Assembly: GCA_012932295.1 (NCBI GenBank)
Contig: JAAONU010000123.1
Coordinates: 5,022,001-5,086,000, forward strand
Source of the DNA: Cyclina sinensis
Lineage: Eukaryota > Mollusca > Bivalvia > Venerida > Veneridae
Direction of reading: 5' to 3'
DNA: 64,000 bases
The notes beneath the pieces were generated by a model, which was not told the origin of the DNA, did no database searches, and saw only the letters and a list, made by a program, of their open reading frames with translations. Both the position numbers and the translations under genes were made by a program. Below are positions 57,901 through 62,830 of the stretch, in pieces (position 1 is the first letter of the stretch; the number at the start of each line of letters is the position of its first letter).

Positions 57901-59493
57901 TAAATCATGTTTCTTGTAAATCTCACCACTTTGTGATAAAAGATGACTTTATTTAGTAACAAACAGCCTTTGTGCTAACCTCAGAATTTGGCAAACTAAG
58001 CACAAATGTTGAAACCACTGGTCTGCGGTACATATTTACCTGTGAGTTTCAAAAGTACATAAATACCTTAAAATATGACTCGTTTTGCTTTGTTCATAAG
58101 TGAATATTTTACTGCGTAGCTACGCTTCTGGTATAATACTGGTATATGCTTATATTTGTTCAGTTTATGGTATTACTTAAATCCAATTAAGTGAAAGGTA
58201 TATTTAACAGGTGGTTACGTGTGTGTATAAGAGCCAAGTATGAACCTGTCATACAGCCAGCATTGCAGTTTGTGACAGACCAAGGCAGAATGAAGTTTGT
58301 CGAGCCCATATACAGGTAAGCATTGTTCTTGTTACTGATTTAGTGTTTTGTAGGGTTTTTTTATGCTTCCAAAGGGAGGCATATAGTTTTTGAACTGTCT
58401 GTCAGTCAGTCCGTCCAAAAACTTTGGCCATAACTTCTTTATTAGCAAGTGGATTTACTTCATACTTGGACACAACTCCTCTTTGGACAAGACCTTCCCA
58501 CTGACTTACATTTATTTGACCTTGACCCCTGAATGACTTTCACCTCCAATTGTCAAAAAACTTTAACCTTGACCATAACTTCCTTATTAGTAAGTGGATT
58601 TACTTCATACTCTGACAAAACACCCCTTTAGATAAGACCTTCCCACTGACCTATATATTTATTTGACCTTGAGCCCTGAATGACCTTTACCTTGAAGATC
58701 AAATTGTCCAAAACTTAAACACTGACCATAACTTCCCTATTAGTAAGTGAATTTACTTCATACTTGGACAAAATAACCTTTGGACAGATCTTCCCACTGA
58801 CCTATATTTATTGACCTTGACCCCTTAATGACTTTCACCTTGAAGATCCCATTGTCCAAAAACTTTAACATTGGCCATAACCTTCTTATTAGAAAGTAGA
58901 TTTACTTCATACTTGGACACAACACCCCTTTTGACAAGACTTCCCCATTGACCTATATTTATTTGACTTTGACCCTTGAATGACTGGTCCTCAGCTAAAA
59001 GTCAAATCACCACTTTGGGAGCATTGTCATCCAACAGTGACAATTCATGTTTTTAAACAAATTCAGCATGTGATTTAATACATACTTGTACTTAGCTGAA
59101 TTTAAGTGTTGTTGTTTTCTGAAACTGATCATGGCTGATGAGAACTTTCTTGTAACAAGTAACAGTTGTGAGTCCTGATCATGAGGTCAAATGTTCACGG
59201 GTCTACTTTCAAGTAGAAAGCACTAATGGCAACAGTCAGAAACCGTTGAAAAGTCAGTTAGATTAAATGAAGTGATCTCTACAAAAACACTTGTGTGCAA
59301 ACTTAGCAAGATGCCTTTATATTCAGTTTTTCCATACATGTATGATGTATGATACAACATTTTTTTTCTTCTTAGGGACTTGTACAACTGGGAAACAAGC
59401 CAGGCTCAAGCCATAGCAACATTTCAAGCCAATAGGAACCATATGCACAGTACAACAGTGAAGGGTGTTGCCAAAATTCTTAATATTGAGTAG
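21798..59493 (+). CDS. LTA4H: Leukotriene A4 hydrolase/aminopeptidase (complete, split over 16 coding-exon positions)
   Basis: This bifunctional zinc enzyme of the M1 family trims N-terminal residues from peptides. In vertebrates it also hydrolyses the epoxide of leukotriene A4 to LTB4; it acts in the cytosol. Joining the exons listed below gives 613 residues (human 611) with every junction in phase. Visible are an N-terminal saddle-like domain (about 1-208), a catalytic domain with GGMEN (268-272), HEISH (295-299) and the third zinc ligand Glu318 exactly 18 residues after His299, and a helical C-terminal domain with GRMKF (565-569). Residues matching human Tyr267, Glu271, Glu296, Asp375 (here 376), Tyr383 (384), Arg563 (566) and Lys565 (568) are present. 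Human Tyr378 is Phe379. Exon 10 has two alternative versions. Identity as LTA4H rather than aminopeptidase B rests on near-continuous similarity to the human protein. Confidence 0.97.
22345..23300 (+). repeat. Tandem-unit repeat in LTA4H intron 2, ~125-bp units
   Basis: It starts with a TAGCTTGACTTTTTCGAAG end related to the TAGCTCCACTTTT family. About seven units follow, with phrases about catacttggacaaaac, aattcaagtatgaccttgac and aaaatgaccttcacc. No 3' terminal hairpin was identified. Confidence 0.7.
23810..23949 (+). CDS. LTA4H: LTA4H exon 3: residues 55-101
   Basis: Acceptor TTTCCAG before 23810, donor GTATCT after 23949 (phase 2). It encodes [13 protein letters not shown] through [11 protein letters not shown], matching the human LDTKDLTI...ISLP segment of the N-terminal domain. 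Confidence 0.93.
23981..24277 (+). mobile_element. tRNA-derived SINE with Meta-type tail
   Basis: The head GGCCCGGCTAGCTCAATCGG (A box at 23993-24004) continues as TAGAGCATTGGATTGTCAATC. The 3' part (about 24190-24270), with ccaggaacactggttagg and ggcattaaagccc followed by an A-rich tail, matches the mollusc Meta-domain SINEs. An aaacaggg motif lies on both sides, the likely target duplication. It sits only about 30 bp inside intron 3. Confidence 0.85.
24474..24585 (+). CDS. LTA4H: LTA4H exon 4: residues 101-138
   Basis: Acceptor ATCCAAG before 24474, donor GTATGA after 24585 (phase 0). It encodes [18 protein letters not shown] through YLFSQCQ. The final Gln aligns with human Gln136 in the aminopeptidase subsite. 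Confidence 0.93.
24839..24907 (+). CDS. LTA4H: LTA4H exon 5: residues 139-161
   Basis: Acceptor TTTTTGCAG, donor GTAAAC; exactly 23 codons. It encodes [20 protein letters not shown], near-identical to the human segment. Confidence 0.95.
24943..26773 (+). mobile_element. GCTCACC-family Helentron-like non-coding element in intron 5
   Basis: The 5' end is TTAGCTCACCTGGGC. The 3' end has the inverted CAGGTGAGC, the hairpin GGGCCATCATGACCC and CTCTTGT. A fragment of another tandem-unit family (CCCGTCAAAG start, about 25400) is inserted within it. About 25700-26340 is unlike the usual tandem core and holds a 79-codon ORF described separately. Confidence 0.65.
26086..26325 (+). CDS. Intronic ORF of unknown origin (79 aa)
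   Basis: The ORF lies in LTA4H intron 5. It begins [19 protein letters not shown] and is lysine-rich and charged up to about residue 53. The last ~26 residues look like non-coding read-through. No family was recognised, and no other exon or poly-A tail was seen. It could be a captured exon or a remnant of a transposon-encoded protein. Coding potential is judged only from composition. Confidence 0.25.
   Translation: MSLRDITNSISNKVNKKKRLSDGTVKTYSYTKSRKHFDMSFADDMEKMAFEKIETVSYCSLVILSITSQVSDISMEMFC
26989..27140 (+). CDS. LTA4H: LTA4H exon 6: residues 162-212
   Basis: Acceptor CTCATACAG, donor GTATAC after 27140 (phase 2). It encodes [14 protein letters not shown] to [13 protein letters not shown], bridging the N-terminal and catalytic domains. 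Confidence 0.94.
27233..27440 (+). repeat. Truncated 'TAGCTCCACTTTT' family repeat
   Basis: It begins TAGCTCCACTTTTAAAAG and follows the order of the 62391-62830 copy (attgtcatgaccctc, aaaggtccatttc, acttgttcactatt) before diverging. Confidence 0.65.
27871..27943 (+). CDS. LTA4H: LTA4H exon 7: residues 212-236
   Basis: Acceptor TTTTACAG, donor GTGAGG. It encodes [20 protein letters not shown], matching human QIGPRTLVWSEKE...SAYEFSE. Confidence 0.94.
27944..28716. other. LTA4H intron 7
   Basis: AT-rich intron without recognised repeat or gene content. Confidence 0.5.
28717..28857 (+). CDS. LTA4H: LTA4H exon 8: residues 237-283, GGMEN motif
   Basis: Acceptor GCTTCCAG, donor GTAAGT; 47 codons. 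It holds Tyr267, Gly268-Gly269-Met270-Glu271-Asn272 and the [11 protein letters not shown] strand, at the same residue numbers as the human enzyme. Glu271 binds the peptide N-terminus in the family. Confidence 0.97.
28971..32076 (+). mobile_element. GCTCACC-family element interrupted by another repeat (intron 8)
   Basis: The 5' end TTAGCTCACCTGAGC at 28971 is followed by tandem units (phrases ttcaccaaatttcacagaaatg, gctccattgcaca, gctaaaaatagaaaaaaa) to about 29990. About 29998-31000 is a different family (cttggcagaaatatta units). The first family resumes at about 31330-32070, just before the next element begins. Nested insertion is the simplest reading. Confidence 0.55.
32079..33204 (+). mobile_element. 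Complete GCTCACC-family Helentron-like element (intron 8)
   Basis: The 5' end AGCTCACCTGAGCCGTAGGC folds on GGTGAGCT. About eight tandem units of ~125 bp follow (aaactaggtcacagagccca, ctctagaggctac, atttgtcagaaaggttg). The 3' end is CTCAGGTGAGC, hairpin GGGCCATCATGCCCC, then TCTTGT. Confidence 0.75.
33205..34630. other. Remainder of LTA4H intron 8
   Basis: A stretch around 33515-34345 has imperfectly inverted ends (attcttcaatggctcagact near 33523; cgagccatgaaggaatggct near 34334), suggesting another ~0.8-kb TIR element. No gene was seen. Confidence 0.4.
34631..34725 (+). CDS. LTA4H: LTA4H exon 9: residues 284-315, HEISH zinc motif
   Basis: Acceptor TTGTACAG, donor GTATGT after 34725 (phase 2). 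It encodes His295-Glu296-Ile-Ser-His299 (two zinc ligands and the general base) and [15 protein letters not shown]. It must splice to an exon starting with G to complete Trp315; both exon 10 versions do. Confidence 0.97.
34881..35731. mobile_element. hAT-type MITE with perfect 8-bp target duplication
   Basis: The ends TAGGGATGGGAACGAAT and, reversed, TAGAGATGGGAACAAAT are typical hAT termini. The flanks 34873-34880 and 35732-35739 are both GTTCAAAC. Both ends are rich in attcgaata repeats. No transposase ORF is present. It lies in LTA4H intron 9 and interrupts an older SINE-like sequence. Confidence 0.9.
35740..35900 (-). repeat. tRNA-like SINE remnant, minus strand
   Basis: On the minus strand, a tRNA-like segment carries GGATTGAATC (B box, 35791-35782) preceded by ggttgaagggtaaacatcag. 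The sequence left of the hAT MITE (about 34855-34880) joins it once the insertion is removed. Confidence 0.45.
35946..36060 (+). CDS. LTA4H: LTA4H exon 10a: third zinc ligand, alternative version 1
   Basis: Acceptor TTTGAAG, donor GTAAGT; 115 bp, entering after two codon bases and leaving in phase 0. It completes Trp315 and encodes [17 protein letters not shown] through GWNTLIET, including Glu318, the third zinc ligand. It is a paralogue of exon 10b, with the same length and 24 of 38 residues identical. Including both copies would shift the frame. Confidence 0.93.
36220..37601. mobile_element. Pogo/Tc1-mariner-like TIR element between the two exon 10 copies
   Basis: The left end CAGTCAACTCCATATAATAA (then CGAGATC) faces a right end whose reverse is CAGTCTACTCCACTTACAAC (then GAGATC). 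TA dinucleotides flank both ends (36218-36219, 37602-37603). The 1382-bp interior includes other repeat fragments (a tandem-unit segment at about 36895-37310) and no transposase. Confidence 0.75.
37719..37833 (+). CDS. LTA4H: LTA4H exon 10b: third zinc ligand, alternative version 2
   Basis: Acceptor TTTTTAATCAG, donor GTAAGT; 115 bp and the same phase as 10a. It encodes [18 protein letters not shown] through GWSLLIES, again with the zinc ligand Glu. Differences from 10a are concentrated after the ligand: Met to Glu four residues on, then Leu-to-Asn, Val-to-Lys, Gly-to-Glu, and KAYC becoming LAHK. The intact frame and conserved splice sites argue against a decayed copy. Confidence 0.92.
37834..39570. 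other. First part of LTA4H intron 10
   Basis: Contains a likely TIR element at about 38745-39180 (ataagactcact and ataagacgc motifs, with poly-C runs near 38786 and 39101) related to 60706-61121. No gene was seen. Confidence 0.4.
39571..40110 (+). repeat. Tandem-unit repeat with CCGTCTGTCCGTCC segment
   Basis: It begins TTTTTATGGTTCCCAACGGG and continues with the GTCCGTCTGTCCGTCCGTCC stretch common to the 5' parts of these elements, then units about gaaactcattaggaag. No clear 3' terminus was found. Confidence 0.55.
40157..41810 (+). mobile_element. Complete GCTCACC-family Helentron-like element (intron 10)
   Basis: The 5' end is AGCTCACCTGAGCTGGCTCA. About eleven ~125-bp units follow (caaaaactaggtcacacagc, ctctagaggtaacattttca). 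The 3' end is CTCAGGTGAGCGATC, hairpin GGGCCATCATGGCCC, TCTTGT. Its last 350 bp (from about 41470) are nearly identical to the same part of the 50714-52184 element. Confidence 0.8.
41811..42715. other. No gene recognised (intron 10)
   Basis: Pyrimidine-rich, non-coding stretch; no defined repeat ends were seen. Confidence 0.4.
42720..43164 (+). mobile_element. TTAA-flanked MITE with internal tRNA-like Pol III boxes, copy 2
   Basis: The same 445-bp length as copy 1. Terminal repeats AGCGACTGACTCACAGA and, reversed, AGTGACTGACTCACAGA; TTAA at 42716-42719 and 43165-43168. The A-box-like TTGCTCAGTGG (42964-42974) and a perfect B box GGTTCGAATCC (43016-43026) suggest the internal promoter is still recent or intact. 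Confidence 0.88.
43474..43620 (+). CDS. Small intronic ORF (48 aa), unknown
   Basis: The ORF starts at ATGGCG in a strong context (caaagATGGCG) and encodes [20 protein letters not shown] through KSKHTNLTM before a stop. It is acidic then basic, with no recognised family. It may be the 5' end of a nested gene or a captured exon; a possible donor GTAAAG overlaps the end. The evidence is weak. Confidence 0.25.
   Translation: MALSVSTEIEQEIMFIYDSEVGEIRQNLPMSGFQKREVTKSKHTNLTM
43752..43949 (+). CDS. Small intronic ORF (65 aa) with Cys/His pattern
   Basis: Preceded by an acceptor-like TTTTGTAG at 43735-43742. It encodes a Cys/His-containing segment ([15 protein letters not shown], then HKDHECTVC). 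The spacing loosely recalls FLYWCH-type zinc-finger remnants found in transposon proteins, but the match is poor. It does not join in frame with the ORF at 43474-43620 using the visible splice sites. Confidence 0.2.
   Translation: MYYVEIKEYNVKSENSVHECVTGVDIERNTIALCQKTNCTTQINKAGVLATNSLHKDHECTVCID
44089..44233 (+). CDS. LTA4H: LTA4H exon 11: residues 354-402, catalytic Asp and Tyr
   Basis: Acceptor TTTCTTGCAG, donor GTAAAG (phase 1). It encodes [14 protein letters not shown]: Asp376 matches human Asp375 (needed for LTB4 formation), Tyr384 matches Tyr383, and Phe379 stands where human has Tyr378. Confidence 0.96.
44372..44967. repeat. 49-bp minisatellite, about 12 copies (intron 11)
   Basis: Units of GGAGCAGGTCATTGAACTGG, CTATGTTTACTGTCCTGTGT and GATACCACA recur with few variants. 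The unit junction ACCACAG|GAG looks like a 3' splice site and a weak pyrimidine tract precedes it. An ORF over it is an accident of the repeat. Confidence 0.93.
44975..45835 (+). repeat. Tandem-unit repeat, ~145-bp units (intron 11)
   Basis: Six or so units with ggtcactaggtcaaaggcca, gtcacagtgaccttgaaa, gcttgggcccagg. Terminal motifs were not identified. Confidence 0.7.
45836..46495. other. No gene recognised (intron 11)
   Basis: Mixed AT-rich sequence with a G-run near 46150; no coding exon or defined repeat. Confidence 0.4.
46496..46567 (+). repeat. Exact 36-bp direct duplication carrying an element 3' end
   Basis: Two identical units contain GAGCTCTGCGGTGCTCTTGT: a GAGC/GCTC hairpin followed by TTGTC. 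This is the same layout as the 3' ends of the other tandem-unit families in the window. Confidence 0.8.
46647..46750 (+). CDS. LTA4H: LTA4H exon 12: residues 402-436
   Basis: Acceptor ACTTTCAG, donor GTATTG. It encodes [20 protein letters not shown] and [13 protein letters not shown], matching the human FLKAYVEKFSYKSITTDDW segment. Confidence 0.95.
46909..46985 (+). CDS. LTA4H: LTA4H exon 13: residues 437-462
   Basis: Acceptor TACTTCCAG, donor GTAAGC after 46985 (phase 2). It encodes [20 protein letters not shown], the end of the catalytic domain and linker to the helical domain. The split codon GA|T is completed by exon 14. Confidence 0.95.
47339..48330 (+). mobile_element. Helentron-like non-coding element, 'ACCCACACAAAG' family (intron 13)
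   Basis: The 5' end is TATACCCACACAAAGTTTGA. About five ~125-bp units follow (gacagatttaaacaattttt, gtgtaacatcataagataca, ggccaaggtcaaggtcactg). The 3' part has CCCATGTGGGGGTATTA, a hairpin ATCAC/GTGAT and AGTTCTAGTTT. Confidence 0.65.
48811..50464 (+). mobile_element. GCTCACC-family Helentron-like element, subfamily 2 (intron 13)
   Basis: The 5' end is CGCTCACCTGAGCACAAAG. The tandem units differ from the 40157 element (gaaaccacaaggcctagaac, gcatcagctagaggtc, ggggtcacttgattttac). The 3' end is CAGGTGAGC, hairpin GGGCCATCATGGCCC, TCTTGT. Confidence 0.78.
50714..52184 (+). mobile_element. GCTCACC-family Helentron-like element, chimeric (intron 13)
   Basis: The front part belongs to the same subfamily as 48811-50464 (aaatcttcttgtctgaaacc, ctagtggacctctatcaag). 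From about 51840 it is nearly identical to the last 350 bp of the 40157-41810 element. The 3' end hairpin GGGCCATCATGGCCC and TCTTGT are intact. Confidence 0.78.
52270..52600. repeat. Exon-14-related 32-bp satellite, distal diverged part
   Basis: Diverged units of the array adjoining exon 14, containing tatgacatgaccatt and ttttagctatgacatgac. Separated from the main array by the insertion at 52602-53270. Confidence 0.75.
52602..53270 (+). mobile_element. Helentron-like element ('GCTCCCCGAA' family) inserted in the satellite
   Basis: The 5' end GCTCCCCGAAGGGAGAGC is inverted at the 3' end as TTCGGGGAGC, followed by a CCCGGTTCGACTGG segment and CTCTTGTTT. A GTCCGTCTGTATGTCCGCCC stretch lies near the 5' end. 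It splits the 32-bp satellite. Confidence 0.75.
53271..53860 (+). repeat. 32-bp satellite ending exactly at the exon 14 acceptor
   Basis: About 18 units of TTATGACATGACCATG plus a variable half (ACTTTTGTATGTTTAG, or GCTATTAATATTTAT with variants). The last unit runs into the real exon: the acceptor TTTTTAG and exon bases TTATGACATGACCATGG are the same sequence as the satellite unit boundary. Confidence 0.92.
53861..54011 (+). CDS. LTA4H: LTA4H exon 14: residues 462-512
   Basis: Acceptor GTATTTTTAG, donor GTACGT (phase 0). It encodes [16 protein letters not shown] through LFLATFLNF, after completing Asp462, and matches human KPNYDMTL. This supports the chosen acceptor over the many satellite copies upstream: using the next upstream AG would add an in-frame TAG. 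Confidence 0.94.
54012..54692. other. LTA4H intron 14
   Basis: AT-rich; no repeat or gene recognised. Confidence 0.5.
54693..54775 (+). CDS. LTA4H: LTA4H exon 15: residues 513-540
   Basis: Acceptor TGATTTCAG, donor GTAGTA (phase 2). It encodes [19 protein letters not shown] and NSEIKFR, matching human PLGHIKRMQEVYN...NSEIRFR. Confidence 0.94.
54851..56540 (+). mobile_element. 'TGTCGCCTG' family element, split by a nested element (intron 15)
   Basis: The 5' end TGTCGCCTGCTACAAAGTAG faces the 3' CAGGCGACACATGTGATCAC, which is followed by CCCCCTTGT. The interval 55088-56294 is a different family inserted inside it; the sequence resumes at about 56295. Confidence 0.7.
55088..56294 (+). mobile_element. 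'ATCCCCCCGTC' family element nested in the preceding one
   Basis: The 5' end is TTATCCCCCCGTCAAAGGCG. ~165-bp units follow (ttttgtccggagcataactc, cttcatacactgacagagca, ggtagtgcagtgtgcaag). A second 5' end (TTATCCCCGCGAAAGGAGG) lies at about 55848. The 3' end has GGCGGGGGGATTAA, hairpin CCATGTGTAACATGG and CTCTTGT. Confidence 0.72.
56544..57402 (+). mobile_element. GCTCACC-family Helentron-like element (intron 15)
   Basis: It begins AGCTCACCTGAGCCGTAGGC a few bases after the end of the TGTCGCC element. About five units follow, then the 3' CTCAGGTGAGCGATA, hairpin GGGCCATCATGGCCC and TCTTGT. Most similar to 32079-33204. Confidence 0.8.
57403..58210. other. Remainder of LTA4H intron 15
   Basis: AT-rich, no gene or defined repeat seen. 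Confidence 0.45.
58211..58315 (+). CDS. LTA4H: LTA4H exon 16: residues 540-575
   Basis: Acceptor TTTAACAG, donor GTAAGC (phase 2). It encodes [20 protein letters not shown] then [13 protein letters not shown]. Arg566 and Lys568 correspond to human Arg563 and Lys565, which bind the substrate carboxylate. Confidence 0.95.
58362..59050 (+). mobile_element. Helentron-like element ('GCTTCCAAAG' family) in intron 16
   Basis: The 5' TATGCTTCCAAAGGGAGGCA faces the 3' CACTTTGGGAGC, followed by a TTGTCA/TGACAA hairpin and TTCATGTTT. ~130-bp units inside (taacttccttattagtaagt, gaccttgacccc). Confidence 0.7.
59376..59493 (+). CDS. LTA4H: LTA4H exon 17: residues 575-613 and stop
   Basis: Acceptor TTCTTCTTAG; it encodes [20 protein letters not shown] to VAKILNIE and TAG at 59491-59493, matching the human C-terminus in length and pattern. 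Confidence 0.95.
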
Positions 59494-60705
59494 TCTTTTT
59501 TTGAGCAGTTTTTATCATTGTTTGGCTAACAAGCAGACTTCTGAAAACACAATACAGTTTCTTATGTTAGTCAAAAATACAGTAACATTGTTATAGATAT
59601 TATGAATTGAACATTGTTGACTTGACCGAAAAGCGGAAAAGCTAAATGCTTTTGTTACAACCAAAAACAGAATCAACAGCTGAATTAGGCTTTTTTTCTA
59701 CTGGTGTAGGGTGCCATTGCGTAATTTTATTTTAAAATTTATTATACTGACATACAAAAAAGTATAACAAACAAGCACACATGGTAGAACATGGTGAGTT
59801 TTTGTGCAAGGAGTAAAGAATTTTTTTCGCAGATCATTTTTCACTGGATTATTGCCCTTTGTTGGTTTTTCATACATGCCATATTTATAGTAAATCTTGT
59901 GTGCGCAACTTCACCTACACCCATGGATGGATTGAAACCAAACTCGCACACATAATAGAACATGATGTGTAGTTGTCCAAGAAGTAAAGAAATTTTTTCA
60001 CTGATCAGTTTTCACTGAATTATTGCCCTTAGTTGGCTTTTCATACATGTGATAACGTAGATCTTGTTTGCACAACTCCCACTCCCATGTTTAAATGTTT
60101 GCATACTTATTACATACATATAATAGCCTAAGTAATACTAAAATCCATTGTTTTCATAGCTATTTAAAATAAGTGCCATATTGTTAAATAGGTGAATTAG
60201 TTATGGAAGAAAGGCTTTGTTAATGAGTTATGGAAGTAAGACACTGTGAAAGAGGTATAGCAGCGGACACATTTTGAAAGAGGTTTATTTGTAGAGCGAA
60301 GTAGTCTTAGCCTATTAAGCAATTAACCATCTGTTCATTGTTTTCCCTGGTAATGAATTTCTTTTCAGTGACAAATTCCCAATTGTGGGGGCATCAGTGT
60401 CTGACGGACAAGTCTAGTTAATAGTTATCCCTTTCTTAACTATCCAGTACTTAAATAGTCGAGCTTGCTGTCTCAACTGACAGCTCTTGTTTGTATTATA
60501 TGTGTGTCTTTGGACTTTTTTAACAGTATTGTGTATACCTTTTGTTTGTAAAAAAGTAATTGTTTAAGTGCTATAAGAGACATTTCTCTTTTCATACTTT
60601 TTTTAATTAATCTGGCTGCTGGAAATATTTGCTTTGATTTTCTCAGGTTAAGTTAGATGTGTTGTGTAGACAAAAATGTTTACTTAATATTTGCAAAAAA
60701 GTATA
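59494..60705. other. 3' UTR or downstream flank of LTA4H
   Basis: No canonical AATAAA is seen in this stretch, so the transcript end cannot be placed. The stretch includes two copies of a ~130-bp unit (attattgccctttgttgg) near 59850 and 60010. Two element-type 3' hairpins lie here: TGTC/GACA at about 60400 and GCTGTC/GACAGC followed by TCTTGTTT at about 60469-60492. Confidence 0.45.
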
Positions 60706-61121
60706 CCCATATTTACTCACTATTAGTCAGTTTTTGAACTCAAAATTTGAACATAGATTAGGGATGTGTCTTACAAGGACGATGTCTTCAAGAGAAAAAA
60801 AATCTGTTTAGACCCCCCAAAACGTCTTTTGCCAACCATTGTCCATGTGGCACCGGCATACAAGGTATATAATTATGTACCGTCAAACGTTCCAGGGCAA
60901 TTGTTAAAGATTTCAAAAGCAACCTACTTACTCGTGGTTGGAATCAATGCAGAAACTAAATGAGAGTGTAGATTATATTTAAATCACCTAGTAACAGTGC
61001 GTTGAATCTTCTTCATTTCATACTGCATCTTATGAGGGTCAATGCAGAAAGTGTAGATTTTCGACCCAAAGTTTAGGGGTGCGTCTTGTAAGTGAGGGGT
61101 CTAATAAGAGAGTATGTACCA
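60706..61121. mobile_element. TIR element related to 38745-39180
   Basis: Left TTTACTCACTATTAG and reversed right CATACTCTCTTATTAG form imperfect terminal repeats. It contains gtgtcttacaagg, ttcatttcatactgcatctt and gcgtcttgtaag, which are reverse-complement matches to the 38.8-kb element. A 65-codon ORF inside (60766-60963) shows no known domain and is probably incidental. Confidence 0.5.
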
Positions 61122-61950
61122 GAGAGAAAATCATGTTTTTGTTTCTTCTGTATCATTATTTTTACTGCACTATTAATCCGTCTTCAAAATAATTCAAAGA
61201 AATTATATTTATTGTTTGTCCAATCATTAGTATGTCAGCAAAAACCTACTTTGCATTGGTCTAATTTATGCCCATGACATTTGTATTACAAATTGAAACA
61301 AGTTACATTTCAGAGTCTGAAGACATAATTCAAATGGAATTTTCCAGATTTTCTAAAAAATTAAAACTGAAATCCTCAGTGATGAAATGATGAACTGTTG
61401 TTTGTTGACATTTAGTCTTTTTATTATGTTTTTCTTTAATTCAGCTTGGGCAGTATGAGGTCGTGTTTAGAAGTAAGGGGTGGAATTTTTTTGAACATAA
61501 TTTCCTGACCCACTCCAAAAACAGTTCAGACTAGATGCCCAAAAATAAGGAATTCAGTAATAATGTACAGTATCTAGGCCAGGTTTGGTTTATTTGCCAT
61601 TCATTGTTACACATATTTACAAGGCTATGGCTGAACATTCAGGTTCACTTCCTAATCCTGTACTATAGCATGATCGGGAATGACAATCATATGATGGGAA
61701 AATGACATAATATGATCAGGTGGGGGGAAATGACATATGGTGGATGTCATAATGATTTTTTTTGGGGGAGGGGGTGGCATGATAGGGGAAATAATCAGTA
61801 CTTGCGCAGACTTTCATGTTCCATACATACATGTTTCTATATACATGTTTATACTATCTCAGAGATTTTATACAAGAGAAATATTTTTAATCATATTTAA
61901 ATTTTCTACAAGGTCTAGGATTTCAATGGTATCAGGTAAATGTTATGCTG
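61122..61950. other. No gene recognised
   Basis: AT-rich sequence with G-runs near 61720-61780; no exon or repeat ends identified. Confidence 0.4.
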
Positions 61951-62390
61951 TTTTTATGCCCCACCACTTTTGTGGGGGGAAGCATATAGATTTTCCCATG
62001 TGCGTCCATCCTGCTATCACGCTGTATGTAGACCAATTTGTGTTGCGTGTTACTCCAAACGTGTTACTGCTAGAGTCATGAAACATACTAAGAAAAGTTG
62101 TCATCATGTGAACCTACGAACATGGGTATTTTGACACAAATTTACTGGAGATTGGCAGAGTAATGCCCCCTGCTTAAGCAAAAAATAGCATTTTTAGACT
62201 TGTGTCGCATGTAACTTCATACATGTAACTGCTACAGCCATGAAACTTTCTAAGAAAAGTTGTCAGCATGTGAAGTTACACATCTGGGTATTTTGAAACA
62301 AAATTATTGTAGATTGCCATAGTTATGCCCCTGTAGTATTGTAGATTGCCATAATAATGCCCCCCTGATAAAGCTAAAAAACAGCATTTT
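61951..62390 (+). repeat. 'ATGCCCCACCACTTTT' tandem-unit repeat, 5' part
   Basis: It begins TTTATGCCCCACCACTTTTG and folds on GTGGGGGGAAGCATA. About two ~185-bp units follow (agtcatgaaacatactaaga, aaaagttgtca). No 3' end; it is abutted by the next repeat. Confidence 0.6.
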
Positions 62391-62830
62391 TAGCTCCACT
62401 TTTCGAAGAAAAATGTTGATCTATTGTCATTACCCTCTCGTCGGAGTCTGTTAACCTTTTCACTAAGGTCCATTTTCTCAGAAACTACCAAATTACCAAA
62501 GCTAATTACTTCAAATTAGGAATACCTGTTCACTATCAAAACGTGACACCATTTCTAAAGGGCATGTGACCCTCAAATTTGCAAAGTTATGCCCCTTTAT
62601 TGACTCAGAATTTCTTGGTTAACCTTTTTGGGTAATGTTCATTTCTCGTCCCTAAGTGCCAAAGATATTTCCTTCAAACTTGGAATACTTGATCACCAGC
62701 AAGACCCCTACAGAAATTGTTGGTACCCGTGTCCCTGGGGTCAAAATTAGTCCCAACCCAGGGATCACTTGATTTTGCTTAGACTTATATAGAAAAAATC
62801 TTCTTAGACTAGAAATAAACTATTTACTTA
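62391..62830 (+). repeat. 'TAGCTCCACTTTT' family repeat, plus copy
   Basis: It begins TAGCTCCACTTTTCGAAG and follows the same phrase order as the minus copy at 13850-14292, ending at about gaaataaac. Its 3' boundary with the following C-rich sequence is uncertain. Confidence 0.7.

Noticed and set aside
61712..62134. Overlapping ORFs of 62-114 codons
   Set aside because: They cover G-runs and the start of a known repeat family; no conserved domain pattern was seen.
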